Assembly (NCBI RefSeq): GCF_002994745.2
Contig: NC_037089.1
Span: 83,786,347-83,850,346 of the forward strand
Source of the DNA: Rosa chinensis
Taxonomy: Eukaryota; Streptophyta; Magnoliopsida; Rosales; Rosaceae
DNA: 64,000 nt
Direction: 5' to 3'
The notes beneath the pieces were generated by a model. The model saw only the letters and a list, made by a program, of their open reading frames with translations, had not been told where the DNA came from and did no database searches. The position numbers and the translations under genes were made by a program. Of this stretch, positions 10,934-21,725 are shown piece after piece; the stretch's first letter is position 1; every line of letters begins with the position of its first letter.

Positions 10934-12186
10934 ATGGGCACCATGTGTTTTCCAGATTTTCACCAGACTATAAATTGGGAATTAGCAATAACGTGGATTG
11001 CTCAGTTTTGCTTAATAGACATCCCACCCTTATCACCGGACTTTGTACCAGGAGATACATTTCCTCAAACTCATGCCCAAATTTGGGTCAGGATTTATGG
11101 ACTGAGTCAAGATTATTGGCACCAACAACATCTCATGGAAATCGCTCGGGGTGTCGGAACTCCATTGCAAATTGATAAAGCCACAAGGGAAAGGCAATTC
11201 GGGTATTTTGCTCGAGTCTTGATTGATGTGGATCTGGCAGGTGACCTACCACCTTCTTTGATGGTGGAGCGGGAAACTCATTGTTTTCCGATTGAAGTGG
11301 TCTATGAGAATGTGTGTACTCATTGTGGGAAGGTTGGCCACATGGTTGATCAATGCAGGTTCTTGAAGAGCTCTAACAATGAGCAAAATGCTCAAGAACA
11401 TAAGGTTGCTAAAAAACTTCTCGCATTGGGCATCAAGAGTATCGTCCCAAGACGGCGGTAAACAAGGTTTCTGACCAAAATTTGAACACTACCCCTCAGG
11501 TGCAACACTCCCCTGAGGTTGCAAACAATGATCAGATTACTAAATTTGTAGAAGATGTTCTCACTGAGGCCGTTGACCAGGAACTGGATTGTATTGCTGA
11601 GCTGGTCATTAATGAACCCATAGTCAACAGGAAGCCTGAAAGTTGTAAAGGCAACATGTCTCCTCTGATCAATAAGAATAAGTTTACCATCCTTGCAAGC
11701 AAGGAAACTGAAGCAGTGGTTGACACTATTCCTAATGAATTTGCTCCAGTTGTTGGAACAACTAGTTTGGAGGACCCTACGGTTCACATTACTGATGGAG
11801 ATGATGAAGTTGACAGTGATAATGAAATGTGCGATGAAGAGGTGAACTCCAATATGGAGCAAAAGACATACAGTGCCCAGCCAACCAACCCCCTCTCTTC
11901 ACATAGTGGTCAGAGTTGGCATGATATGGTGGAAGAGGAAAGTCTGATTGATCTGGTTGATTTACCTGCGGGTGCTCCCCCGGGATTTGAACATGTTGCA
12001 ACTTTAGCCAAGGATGTCGCATTAATTACTGGTCAAGGAGTTAATGAAAATACTGAAAATGGTTTCACTCCGGTTATCTCAAAGTCTCAACAGAAAAAAC
12101 AAAGACGACAAGCTACTCTAGCTCTTGATCGTGAAACTCCTTATCCAAAGAGGGACAGAAGAAAGAATAAAAAGTACAATCAATGA
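10934..12186 (+). pseudogene. LINE 1 ORF1 (gag-like, zinc knuckle), frameshifted
   Basis: The first segment (10934-11461) carries the conserved ORF1 core of plant LINEs (IWVRIYGL, LMEIARGVGTPLQID, VDLAGDLP) and a CCHC knuckle (CTHCGKVGHMVDQC). A frame change near 11420-11460 leads into the second segment (about 11463-12186), an acidic region ending in a basic tail (KQRRQATLALDR...KRDRRKNKK). It would encode the RNA-binding chaperone of the LINE RNP. Its TGA overlaps the ATG of ORF2 as ATGA, a common arrangement in this element class. Confidence 0.8.
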
Positions 12187-15100
12187 AGGTCCTTTATTGG
12201 AATATTAGGGGAATAGGAAACAATGACTCCCAATCCGAGCTTTCTAATATTTGCCATATTCACAAACCTGATCTTGTTTGCATTGCTGAGCCAAAGATTA
12301 AGTTCACCTCAATCTCAGCAGTTTTTTGGTCTTCTTTGAATTTGGATCTTGTTGCAACTAATGACTGTGGAGCGGCTCTTCCAAATCTTTGGCTGTTGAA
12401 GGGTTCTCATATTCCTAATCCGGCGATTATTTCCAACTCCGAACAGCAGGTTACAATACAGGTTCCTTTTGACAATGATCCCAGTCAACTTTCTTTTGTA
12501 TATGCTTCTACCTCTTATATCAAACGCAGGGATTTATGGCAAGATCTTAATGCTCTTCGTCCTCAAACGTCTATCCCATGGATGGTAATCGGGGACTTCA
12601 ACGCTGTGTTAGGAGCCCATGAAAAATCAGGAGGCCCATCTCCCTCTCGCCTCTCCTGTGCAGATTTTCAAAGTATGTCTGATACTTGTGATTTTGTTCA
12701 TCTAGATACTTCCGGTTTGTTCTTTACTTGGTCAAATGGTTGGAGCACCCGTGGACATGTTGAGCTTCGTTTGGATAGATGTCTTTGTGATACCACTTGG
12801 TTTGAAGCTTGGCCTTTTACTAGTTGTGTTGCTCTTCCCCGCGTTGCTTCTGATCATTCTCCATTGATTTTCTCTGCTTCGAAACTCTCCCCAAGTGGTC
12901 CCAAGCCTTTCAAGTTTCAGTCTATGTGGTTGCAGCATCCAAATTTTCATGCAGTAGTGTCTAATTGTTGGAATTCCTTTCAACTTTGTGGCTGCCCAAT
13001 GTTTGTTACTTTGCAGAAATTAAAGGCTTTGAAACATTGTTTGCGTGATTGGAACAAAGCGGTTTTCGGCAATGTCCATCAAAAGGTTGCTACTGCTCGT
13101 GAAAATTTAGTCAACATTCAACAAGATATCGCGACCCGTGGCATGACTGATCAAAGGTTTGAGGATGAGATTGCTGCAAAGTCTGCAGTCTTAGATGCTC
13201 TGAGGATGCAAGAAACTTATTGGAAAGATAGAGCTCGGGTTAAGTGGTTTACTGATGGGGATCGAAGTACATCTTTTTTCCATACTTACGCCAAGGTTCG
13301 TGCAGCCAAAAGTCAAATGTCTTCTATCCGTGTGGGGGAGAGGATACTTACTGACCCTTCAGACATTGCAGCACATACTGTGGCTTTTTATCAGAATCTC
13401 TATGATATTTCCTCCCTTCTACAAATGTGGATGAGGTTTGTTCAGTTATTCCATCTCTTGTGACTGACGATGAAAATGTGGTGCTATCTGCAATTCCTAC
13501 ATCAGAGGAAATTAGAAGTGCAGTCTTTTCTATGGATGGTTCTAGTGCTCCAGGGCCTGATGGTTTTTCAGGGTCTTTTTATCAAGCTTGTTGGGATATT
13601 GTTGGTTCTGATGTGGTGGCATGTGTTCGTCAATTTTTTCTTCAAAACTGGATCCTCCCCAACATGAATTGCAATTTTTTAGTTCTCATTCCAAAAGTCC
13701 CAAATGCTCAGCTTATTACTCAGTTTCGCCCAATTGCCTTAGCCAATTTTCTCTTCAAGATTATACCTAAGATTTTGGCTTCTCGCTTGGGGTCTATTGC
13801 TACACGTATAATTTCTCCTCAGCAATCAGCTTTTCTGCCTGGTAGGCGAATTAATCATTGTATTGGTATGGTTTCGGAATGCTTTAACTTATTGGACCGA
13901 AAGGCTTATGGTGGAAATGTGGGAATCAAAGTGGATATAGCAAAGGCGTTTGACACTCTAAACTGGGATTTTCTGCTCCGAGTTTTAAGTAATTTTGGGT
14001 TCTCTCCCACTTTCACTAGTTGGATCAGCTCTATTCTTCACTCAGCAAGACTATCTCTTTTAATCAATGGCTCTCCTCAAGGTTTCTTTACGTGTTCTCG
14101 TGGTGTTAGACAAGGAGATCCCCTTTCTCCACTTCTATTCTGTCTTGCTGAGGAGGCTCTTAGCCGGGGCCTTCACTTACTTCTCCAAACCCGTCAATTG
14201 AAGCCAATATCTTTTCCCAGGAAATGCACTGCTCCGTCTCATGTGTTATATGCAGATGACCTCATGGTGTTTTGCCGTGGGGACAAAAACTCTCTTAAAC
14301 GGCTGCGTGGGTTTTTTGACCGTTATAGTGCAGCTTCAGGGCAATTCATTAATGCGGAGAAAAGCACTTTCTATCTTGGAGCTAGGTCTCGTCACAGGAA
14401 AGGTACAGTTCAACGTATATTGGGTTTTCATGCAGGGCGCCTACCTTTTATTTATCTGGGAGTTCCTATTTTTTGTGGAAAACCCCGCAGCTGCCATCTC
14501 CAAGTTATTGCCGATAGAGCTAAGTCAAGGTTAATGGGTTGGCAGGGGAGGCTTCTTTCTATGGCTGGACGCACTCAACTTGTGCAATCTGTTTTTCAAA
14601 GTATGCTTCTTCATAGCTTTTCAGTGTATCATTGGCCTGCATACCTCGTGAAGAAGTTATCTACATGGGCGCGTAATTTTATATGGTCTGGAAATATTGA
14701 GACTCGGAAAATTGTCACTGTTACTTGGACTCAAGTTTGCGCTCCGAAAAAAGAGGGCGGGGTGGGTATTCGTGACCTGGCAACTCTTAATTCGGCAGCT
14801 GTTTTAAGGTTTGCATGGAACTCTTTCACTTCTTTGAACCAATGGGGTGATTATATGCGAACTCGTTATCCTATATTATCTAGTTCCAAAGTGAGCTACC
14901 GCAAATCCTCAATCTGGTCAGGTTTCCGCTCTATTGCTCTTCATATCACACACAATTGTCGTTGGATTATTGGAGATGGTCGTTCAGTGTCATTTTGGAA
15001 AGATAAATGGCTTCAAGATCCAATATTGGAAATGTTGGGTTTTTTCGACTGGTCAGGATTCAGTGATCTACGTGTGGCTGATTTCATCTCTGATCATTCT

Positions 15101-16326
15101 TGGCAGTTTCCCTCTTTTTTCCTAGATACCTTTCCAGACTTGTACAGGAAAATTTCTGATATCTGTCTCCCTTTAGACACTGAACCTGATATGCTCATTT
15201 GGGAGTCTACAGCCTCTGGAGAGTTATCCTTCACTGATTCTTATAACTTGCTTAGACGACACTTTATTTCGAGAGACTGGGCTTCTACTATTTGGCATTC
15301 TTTCATTCCTCCACGATTTTCTTTCTTGGCTTGGAGGATTCTCTTAGATCGCTTGCCCACTGATGATCGGCTGAAAAGAGGTGGGATTCCGATTGTGTCC
15401 ATCTGCCAATTATGCAACAGTTCGGCAGAGTCAACTTTGCACTTATTTTTACACTGCCCTTTCTCCCAACACCTTTGGGGATGGCTGGCAACTCAGTTTG
15501 GAACCTCATTTCCTGCTTATGACTCTCTGTTGGATTTTTGGGTTGGCTTTTGTCACAAGGGTTTTTCCCCTCAGCTTTATAATTTGTGGTTGGCAGCCGG
15601 TTTGCTTACTTTCATGGAAATTTGGAAGGCGCGAAATAGACTCAGGTTTGATAATCGTTCCCCTACTTTTTCTACACTGTGTTGTTCAATTATGGCATGG
15701 ATTCGGCAATTCGGTTCCCTTGTTCCTGGTTACTATAAAGGCGTCCTGGATTCCCGCCTTCTCTCTTCCCTTGGGGTGTGCCCCAAGCCTCGTAAAGCGC
15801 CCAAGATTCAACGCGTCCTATGGCATCCCCCCTCCCTCCTTGGGTTAAAGTTAACACTGATGGTCTGGCGAAAGGTAATCCTGGTCCTGCAGCTTGTGGA
15901 GGAGTTTTTCGCGATGCTTCTGGGGTTTATTTAGGGAGTTTTTGCCAACCTCTGGGTTGCAATTCTTCCTTTTATGCTGAACTTTATGCTGTTATTGTGT
16001 CTATTGAAGTTGCTTTCACTAGAGGTTGGACTACTTTGTGGTTGGAAAGTGATTCTACTAGTGTTTTAGCATCTCTCTCCTCCAACTCTTTCTCTCCTCC
16101 ATGGGACTTGAGAGTTAGATGGCAAAACTGCTTGAAGAACATTCAGCAAATGCAATTTCGTAGAACTCATATTTTTAGGGAAGGGAATGCAGCTGCAGAT
16201 AAGATGGCAAACTTAGGTGTTTCAAAACACTCATTTACCTGGTATCCTAGCCCTCCTGCAGAGCTTCACAGGTACTTGCAGGCGGATTTTTTGGGACTCC
16301 CAAGTTATCGCTTCACAGGTTGCTGA
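12183..16326 (+). pseudogene. LINE 1 ORF2 (endonuclease, reverse transcriptase, RNase H), two frameshifts
   Basis: Begins MKVLYWNIRGIGN, the start of the apurinic-type endonuclease domain (GDFNAVLGAHEKSGG, SDHSPL). A one-base frame change near 13415-13430 leads into the reverse transcriptase (IPKVPNAQLITQFRPIAL, SAFLPGRRI, VKVDIAKAFDTLNWDF, GVRQGDPLSPLLF, catalytic YADD at LYADDLMVF) and the C-terminal zinc-finger region (CQLCNSSAES...LHCPF). A second frame change in a C-rich run near 15825 leads into RNase H (VKVNTDGLAKGNPG, ESDSTSV, REGNAAADKMA). All domains are recognisable, so the element decayed recently. The second frameshift is shared with LINE 2. Confidence 0.88.
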
Positions 16327-16753
16327 GATGTTTATGTTCGTCTGCCTTTATTGCCCGCTCCTTCTCAGAGGCCTTTATTCCCAGGAGGTCGTGCGCAAAG
16401 TTAGCTTCATATGCATCTACATGCAGGCGCAACCACAATTCTGGCATATTTCGTGTGTCCAGTTTTCACTTATGTGGCTGGTTTTTTCTTTTTGTAGATT
16501 TGTTCATGAGGGGGAAGTTTCCCTCTCTTTTATTTCGTTGTTAATTGTGTTTTATCTCTTGGACGATGTATTTTTCTTCTTTATTTTAATAAATTGAGTT
16601 GGGGGACGGGCGGTGGGTTCCCAGAGTGGGGCAGACCCTTCACCTTCGGGTTTGAGGGTGGGACTTGTGCCCTACATTGTCTGTCTCCGAGGAACTAATA
16701 TCGCCTAATCCCTTTCTCCTTAAATAAAAAAAAAAAAAAAAAAAAAAAAAAAA

Positions 16754-17291
16754 TAATAATAATTATAAATGCATGTGATGATCATACTGGTGTGCATGCG
16801 TTTATTAAAAAAGTGAATTACTGCCAAGCTAATTTGTCCTTAATTTTAGCAAGCAGCAATAATAGTACTTTTGTTCATTGGCTGCAGGACACATGGAGAT
16901 AATTCACCAAAACATTGAGAGAGGGATAGATGGAAATTGAATACTTGAAAGTGAACTTGGGTTTCCCTATCCTTGTGGTCATTCATGGTAAGCTCTCTAG
17001 CCTCTAGAGATTCCCCATTCTGAAATCACAGGCTAGACATAATACTAAAACCCTAAAGCTTGCTTTGTGGACTTAATTTCCCATCTAACTAGCCATATAG
17101 GGTTAAAAGTTGCTTGAACTATGAAGCTTTTGCATTCTACCTCTGCATTTCATATAAAAGTTTTTCAATTTTTACTGGCACTAGAGACCTAGAGTGAATC
17201 CATGCAACATAAAATTTTAATCAGAGAAACAAAAACATAAAAATGATCATTGCTATGAAAAATGTTAAACAACTCCATTACATGATTCTTA
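16754..17291. other. Flank between LINE 1 and copy C
   Basis: No gene seen. It matches the downstream flank of the duplicated unit (compare 1240-1800), including the GCATGTGATGATCAT motif that follows the LINE poly(A). Confidence 0.45.
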
Positions 17292-17692
17292 TTAAACATT
17301 GGAAAAGACACAGTGATCAGGATGGATAATGGAACAGGAGGTTTTAGTTATGCAGATAATACAACTTTTTTCCTCATTTTCAATAACTCCATTTTCTTTC
17401 GCATCTTGTTTAGCTGATGTTCCGATACATTTCTCTTCATCTTTAGCAGACTCCTCTGTTTTCTTCTCTGCTTTCTCTGCCTTCAATTTTACTTCTTCCT
17501 CTGCCTTCAACTTTGCTTCTTTCTTTGCGTTCACTTTTGCATCCTTAACTGCCTTCTTGCTTGCTTCTTCCTCAGCCTTCACTCTTGCCTCCTCCTTCGC
17601 AATCTCTAGAGCTTCAATCAATTTCTTCAAACAAGAGATGGCATCCTCTACATTAGATTTAGGCATCAAATTCTCTGCCACATCAGCTGGAG
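17292..17692 (-). pseudogene. Orphaned C-terminal coiled coil of AAA-ATPase copy C
   Basis: Out-of-frame remainder of copy C: AENLMPKS followed by about 60 residues of Lys/Glu/Ala-rich coiled coil, CIGTSAKQD, and a tail differing from copies D and F. Compared with D, one base is missing near 17695 (GTCAGTTGG here, GTCATGTTGG in D). This creates an immediate TGA and leaves this segment untranslated unless the ribosome shifts frame. Confidence 0.75.
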
Positions 17693-18985
17693 TCAGTTGG
17701 TCTCCCCTAACAAAGGTTCAATGCTTCCGAACAATTCATGTGAATCTAAATTCAAGTAGTTCCTTGCAAGCACTTTGAATGCTTCATAGCAACAATGAGA
17801 CAATTTGATATGCTTGTCCATCCTTCCTCTCCTTATCAGTGCAGGATCAAGTTTCTCCACATAATTAGTGGTAAACACAATGGTTCTTTCACCTCCGCAA
17901 GCTGACCAAATACCATCAATGAAGTTTAATAGCCCAGACAAAGTAACCTGACTTGCTTTGCTTTCTTCTCCTTCCCTCATTTTACGAGTTGGATCCTTTT
18001 TTTCTTTATCTTCTTCATCTTTCTCCTTCTTCTTCTTTCGTTGGCCCGTAAGATCAAGTGAGCAATCAATGTCTTCGATCACAATAATAGCCTTACTTGG
18101 CGTGTCAATCGGCAACTTCCTCAGATCAGTGTTGCTCTTCACTGTTGTCAGCTCAAGATCATAAACATCATAGTTCGTGAGGTTAGACATGGCAGTAATC
18201 ATGGTGGACTTACCGGTGCCTGGTGGCCCATACAGAAGATAACCCCGCTTCCAAGGTTTCCCAATTTTAGCATAGTACTCCTTCCCGTTGCTGAACTTCA
18301 TGAGGTCATTGATGATTTCCTCTTTCTTTTTTGGCTCCATTGCTATGCTCTCAAATGTTGCAGGGTGATCAAAGGCTACGGAGCTCCATTTCCTCGTTTT
18401 GTATCCAGAAGCAGGATTGTTAATGTAAAGCTTCCTTTGCCTATGACTCACTGCTATTGCCTTCCCTTCTTTTCTCACATGGTCAAGGTAAGACCCTGTG
18501 ATTATGTCCCTGTGGCGTCTATGGAATGTGAGCTTATAACGTCTCTTCTCATCAGACTGAGGATAGAAAGGAAATGATGAAGATTGCCTAGGTGCGGTTT
18601 TCCTGGAAGCCCACCAGAGCTTAATGCCTTGGAATTCATCAGTCACCTCTTCATTGTCATCCACGACAAGGACTAGGGACTTGCTACCCTTGACTTCTTT
18701 TTCTTTGAGCTGTTTTGCTTCTGTAGATGACTTGGTGCTGAGGTAGCTTTGGATGGCAGTGAACACTTCACTGCGCTTGTGCAACTCGCCGGCATATTCA
18801 TCAAAGGAAATTTGGATGTAAGGGTACACACACCCAAACCATTTTAAGGTATATCTTTGAATATGGCTCGGAAGTTGATAAGGAAAGTATCGGTGAAACA
18901 TGGCATAAGCAGACATCATACTTGCCAGCAGTGAGCCCAGTTGACGCCACAACCACATTTCTCTCATCATCATCCTCTTGAGCAT
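17693..18985 (-). CDS. AAA-ATPase copy C (type I), ends just after the ATPase core
   Basis: BCS1/HSR4-type AAA-ATPase of about 430 residues. Order: hydrophobic N-terminal anchor (LASMMSAYAMFHRYFPYQL), AAA-associated domain (SYLSTKSSTEAKQLK, WWASRKTAPRQSS), Walker A GPPGTGKST, Walker B IIVIEDIDCS, sensor and Arg region (TIVFTTNYVEKLDPALIRRGRMDKH). It terminates at LLGETN, so the roughly 110-residue C-terminal tail of D and F is lost through a 1-bp deletion. The catalytic module is complete, so a shortened active protein is possible. The frame extends to an ATG at 19075, but the TATA box (19018-19025) lies inside that extension, so a start at 18985 or the MMMREMW cluster just after it is preferred. 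Confidence 0.7.
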   Translation of the reverse strand: MLKRMMMREMWLWRQLGSLLASMMSAYAMFHRYFPYQLPSHIQRYTLKWFGCVYPYIQISFDEYAGELHKRSEVFTAIQSYLSTKSSTEAKQLKEKEVKGSKSLVLVVDDNEEVTDEFQGIKLWWASRKTAPRQSSSFPFYPQSDEKRRYKLTFHRRHRDIITGSYLDHVRKEGKAIAVSHRQRKLYINNPASGYKTRKWSSVAFDHPATFESIAMEPKKKEEIINDLMKFSNGKEYYAKIGKPWKRGYLLYGPPGTGKSTMITAMSNLTNYDVYDLELTTVKSNTDLRKLPIDTPSKAIIVIEDIDCSLDLTGQRKKKKEKDEEDKEKKDPTRKMREGEESKASQVTLSGLLNFIDGIWSACGGERTIVFTTNYVEKLDPALIRRGRMDKHIKLSHCCYEAFKVLARNYLNLDSHELFGSIEPLLGETN

Positions 18986-19017
18986 AGTTGGTTTGCTTAT
19001 ACAAGAATTAAGATACT

Positions 19018-19025
19018 TATATATA
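19018..19025 (-). promoter_or_regulatory. TATA box of AAA-ATPase copy C
   Basis: TATATATA about 33-40 bp upstream of the chosen ATG. It is absent at the matching place in copy E. Confidence 0.55.
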
Positions 19026-19075
19026 GAGTTTGGGGGCCTTTCTAATACAGACTCAATAAGGACTTCATTAAGCAT

Positions 19076-20058
19076 ACATGCTCGGGCTTTGCCTCTGTGT
19101 TTTGTTCAGAATGGGGTATGTTGCATTTTATTTATGTTTAAGTGAAGGTTATATTAGTATAAAACTATAAATGATCGAAGAAGGGTGAGAGTGGGTTGGT
19201 GTATGATGCGTCTGTGAATACATTATGCATTGTAACTTTTTTTCTCTTTCTCTCAATAAATTGGGGTTGGAGACCCAAAAAAAAAAAACTGGTGGATGTG
19301 TCTCTTTGCTCATTGTCTCCTTGCTCAAGGCCGGCCAAGAATTTGCTTTCAAAATGGGTTAGTAAACCACTCAGAAATTCTTGACTGTAAACCCAATTAC
19401 CCTGACATACCAATGATGTCATAATCTTTCCTTCAACATGCACCATGCACATTCCTTCAAGACTTCATCTTCTCCTTGCTTAAAAGATATCTTTCGACCC
19501 ATATCAAATGAATGTATGTGGTTGCAACGTTGCATGTGATGAAGTTACTGCAAGATAACATTATATAATTATGTCAATTTTCATTTATTCTGATTGAGAA
19601 AGTATAATCATTTTATTAATACGTTTTACTCATTGGCTGCAGGATGAGATTATACACCAATACAAAATGGATATATAGATGCAGATTAACTGTGAACCGG
19701 TGAAGGTGACAGCTTTTCTAAAGAAGTCCTGGGGGTCATTCACTCATTCATGGTAAGCTCTCTAGCTGTAGAGATTTCTCAATCTTGAAAACATAGGCTT
19801 GTGGATTTAAACCCTGCTACTGCTAGTTAAATAGCAATATGGCCCTGGCTGCAACTTGCTTTATTTCTTCTGATTCCTAATTTAATCATTCCATATATAT
19901 AAACTTGTTCCAATTGGCATTACAGTGGTTCCGTGAAACATGAACTTTTTATTTCATTAAAACTTATAAAAATGATCATTAATTGCTAAGCAAAATGTAA
20001 AACTTCTAAATAATTCTTATTGCAGAATTCCAGATTATTTGAGTCTCTTTCCACATCT
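19076..20058. other. Spacer between copies C and D, with a tiny retroposon tail
   Basis: Homologous to 798-1868. At about 19225-19290 it holds roughly 60 bp absent from units 1 and 3, a CT-rich stretch, AATAAATTGGGGTTGGAGAC and 12 A residues. This looks like the 3' end of a reverse-transcribed RNA on the plus strand. No gene is seen. Confidence 0.5.
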
Positions 20059-21669
20059 TCAATGGATGACTCCATTTTCTTTCCCGTCTTGTTTGGCTGA
20101 TGTTCCATTACATAATTTACATTTCACCACATCTTTAGCAGACTCGACCTTTTCCTTCTCTTCTTTCTCTGCCTTCAATTTTGCTTCTTCCTCTTCCTTC
20201 AATTTTGCTTCTTTCTCTGCCTTCAGTTTGGCTTCTTCCTCTGCTTTCAGTCTCATTTCTTCCTCAGCCTTCACTCTTGCCTCCTCCTTTGCAGTCTCGA
20301 GAGCTTCAATCAAGGCCTTCAAACAAGAATCAGCACCCTCTATATCAGATTTGGGCATCAAATTCTCTGCCACATCAGCTGGAGTCATGTTGGTCTCCCC
20401 CAACAACCGTTCAATGGTACCAAACAGTTCATGCGACTCTATATCCAAATAGTTCCTTGCAAGCACTTTGAATGCTTCATAGCAACAGTAGGACAATTCA
20501 ATATGCTTGTCCATCCTTCCTCTTCTTATGAGAGCAGGATCAAGTTTGTCCACATAATTAGTGGTAAACACAATGATTCTTTCACCTCCACAAGCTGACC
20601 AAATACCATCAATGAAGTTCAATAGCCCGGATAACGTAACCTCACTTGGTTTGCTTTCTTCTCCTCCCCTCATTTTCTTAATCGGATCATTTTCTTCTTT
20701 ATCTTCATCATCCTTCTCCTTCTTCTTCTTTCGTTGCCCCGTGAGATCAAGGGAGCAATCAATGTCCTCAATCACAATAATAGCCTTGTTTGGAGTGTCA
20801 ATCAGCAGCTTCCTCAGCTCAGTGTTGTTCTTCACCGTGGTCAGTTCAAGATCATAAACATCATAGTTCATGAGGTTAGACATGGCAGCAATCATAGTGG
20901 ACTTACCAGTGCCTGGTGGCCCATACAGGAGATAACCCCGCTTCCAAGCCTTCCCTATTTTCGCATAGTAGTCTTTTCCCTTGCTGAACTTGATGAGGTC
21001 ATTGACAATTTCCTCTTTCTTTTTCGGCTCCATTGCTATGGTCTCAAATGTTGCAGGGTGCTCAAAGACTACAGGGCTCCATTTAGTTGCTTTGTATCCA
21101 GACCAATTCTGAGCAGGATTGTTAATGTAGAGCTTTCTTTGCCTGTTGCTCACTGCTATTGCCTTACCTTGTTTCCTCACATGGTCTAGATAAGACCCCA
21201 TGATTATATCGCGGTGGCGTCTGTGGAAGGTCAGCTTATAATGTCTTTTCTCATCAGACTGAGGATAGAAGGAGAATGAAGATTGTTTAGGCGGGTTTTT
21301 CCTAGAAGCCCACCACAGCTTAATGCCTTGAAACTCATCTGTCACCTCTTCATTATCATCCATGGCAAGGACTAGAGACTTGCTGTCTTTGACATCTTGA
21401 GCTTTCAGTCGTTTCGCTTCTGTAGAGGACTTGGTGCTGAGGTAGCTTTGGATGGTAGCAAAGAGTTCACTGCGCTTGAACCACTCGCCGGAATATTCAT
21501 CAAAGGAAATTTGGATGTAAGGGTACACATAGCCGAACAATTTCTGGGTATATTTTTCAATAGGGCCTCGAAGTTGATAAGGAAAGTATTGTTGAAACAT
21601 GGCATATGCAAACATGGCACTGGCAATCACTGAGCCCAGCTGAGGCCACATTTCTCCCATCATCATCAT
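20059..21669 (-). CDS. AAA-ATPase copy D (type II), intact
   Basis: 536-residue, single-exon BCS1/HSR4/AATP1-type AAA-ATPase. Residues about 10-30 are a hydrophobic anchor (SVIASAMFAYAMF). Residues 50-210 are the AAA-associated domain (SYLSTKSSTEAKRLK, KLTFHRRHRD). Walker A GPPGTGKST lies at about 250-258, Walker B IIVIEDIDCS at about 297-306. A basic then acidic linker (RKKKKEKDDEDKE), the second half of the AAA module with IIVFTTNYVDKLDPALIRRGRMD, and a long Lys/Glu/Ala coiled coil (about 455-510) follow. The family comprises membrane-bound ATP-driven remodelling proteins of mitochondria or ER linked to defence and stress; substrates are not evident. The TATA box is about 50 bp upstream and a TTGACT W-box core about 144 bp upstream. 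It is nearly identical to copy F, indicating recent duplication. Confidence 0.92.
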   Translation of the reverse strand: MMMMGEMWPQLGSVIASAMFAYAMFQQYFPYQLRGPIEKYTQKLFGYVYPYIQISFDEYSGEWFKRSELFATIQSYLSTKSSTEAKRLKAQDVKDSKSLVLAMDDNEEVTDEFQGIKLWWASRKNPPKQSSFSFYPQSDEKRHYKLTFHRRHRDIIMGSYLDHVRKQGKAIAVSNRQRKLYINNPAQNWSGYKATKWSPVVFEHPATFETIAMEPKKKEEIVNDLIKFSKGKDYYAKIGKAWKRGYLLYGPPGTGKSTMIAAMSNLMNYDVYDLELTTVKNNTELRKLLIDTPNKAIIVIEDIDCSLDLTGQRKKKKEKDDEDKEENDPIKKMRGGEESKPSEVTLSGLLNFIDGIWSACGGERIIVFTTNYVDKLDPALIRRGRMDKHIELSYCCYEAFKVLARNYLDIESHELFGTIERLLGETNMTPADVAENLMPKSDIEGADSCLKALIEALETAKEEARVKAEEEMRLKAEEEAKLKAEKEAKLKEEEEAKLKAEKEEKEKVESAKDVVKCKLCNGTSAKQDGKENGVIH

Positions 21670-21716
21670 CTTGCGGATGGTTGGTTGGATTCTCTGTGCT
21701 TAGATCAAGATACTGG

Positions 21717-21725
21717 TATATATAA
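21717..21725 (-). promoter_or_regulatory. TATA box of AAA-ATPase copy D
   Basis: TATATATAA region, about 50 bp upstream of the ATG at 21669. Confidence 0.6.

Larger units (their letters stand above)
10873..16753 (+). mobile_element. LINE (non-LTR retrotransposon) 1, near full length but 5'-incomplete
   Basis: Plus-strand LINE of about 5.9 kb with ORF1 (zinc knuckle), ORF2 (endonuclease, reverse transcriptase, RNase H), a 3' UTR with a GAGGGTGGGACTTGTGCCC-type tail and a poly(A) of about 28 nt at 16726-16753. The 5' edge is approximate; ORF1 begins within its conserved RNA-binding region, so the N-terminus is missing. No target duplication is visible. The flanks match sequences about 50-70 bp apart in the empty spacer of unit 1, suggesting a small target deletion on insertion. 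Confidence 0.88.

Noticed and set aside
18986..19075. N-terminal extension of copy C starting MLNEVLIESV
   Set aside because: The extension contains the TATA box itself and is absent from type II genes; a downstream ATG is more likely.
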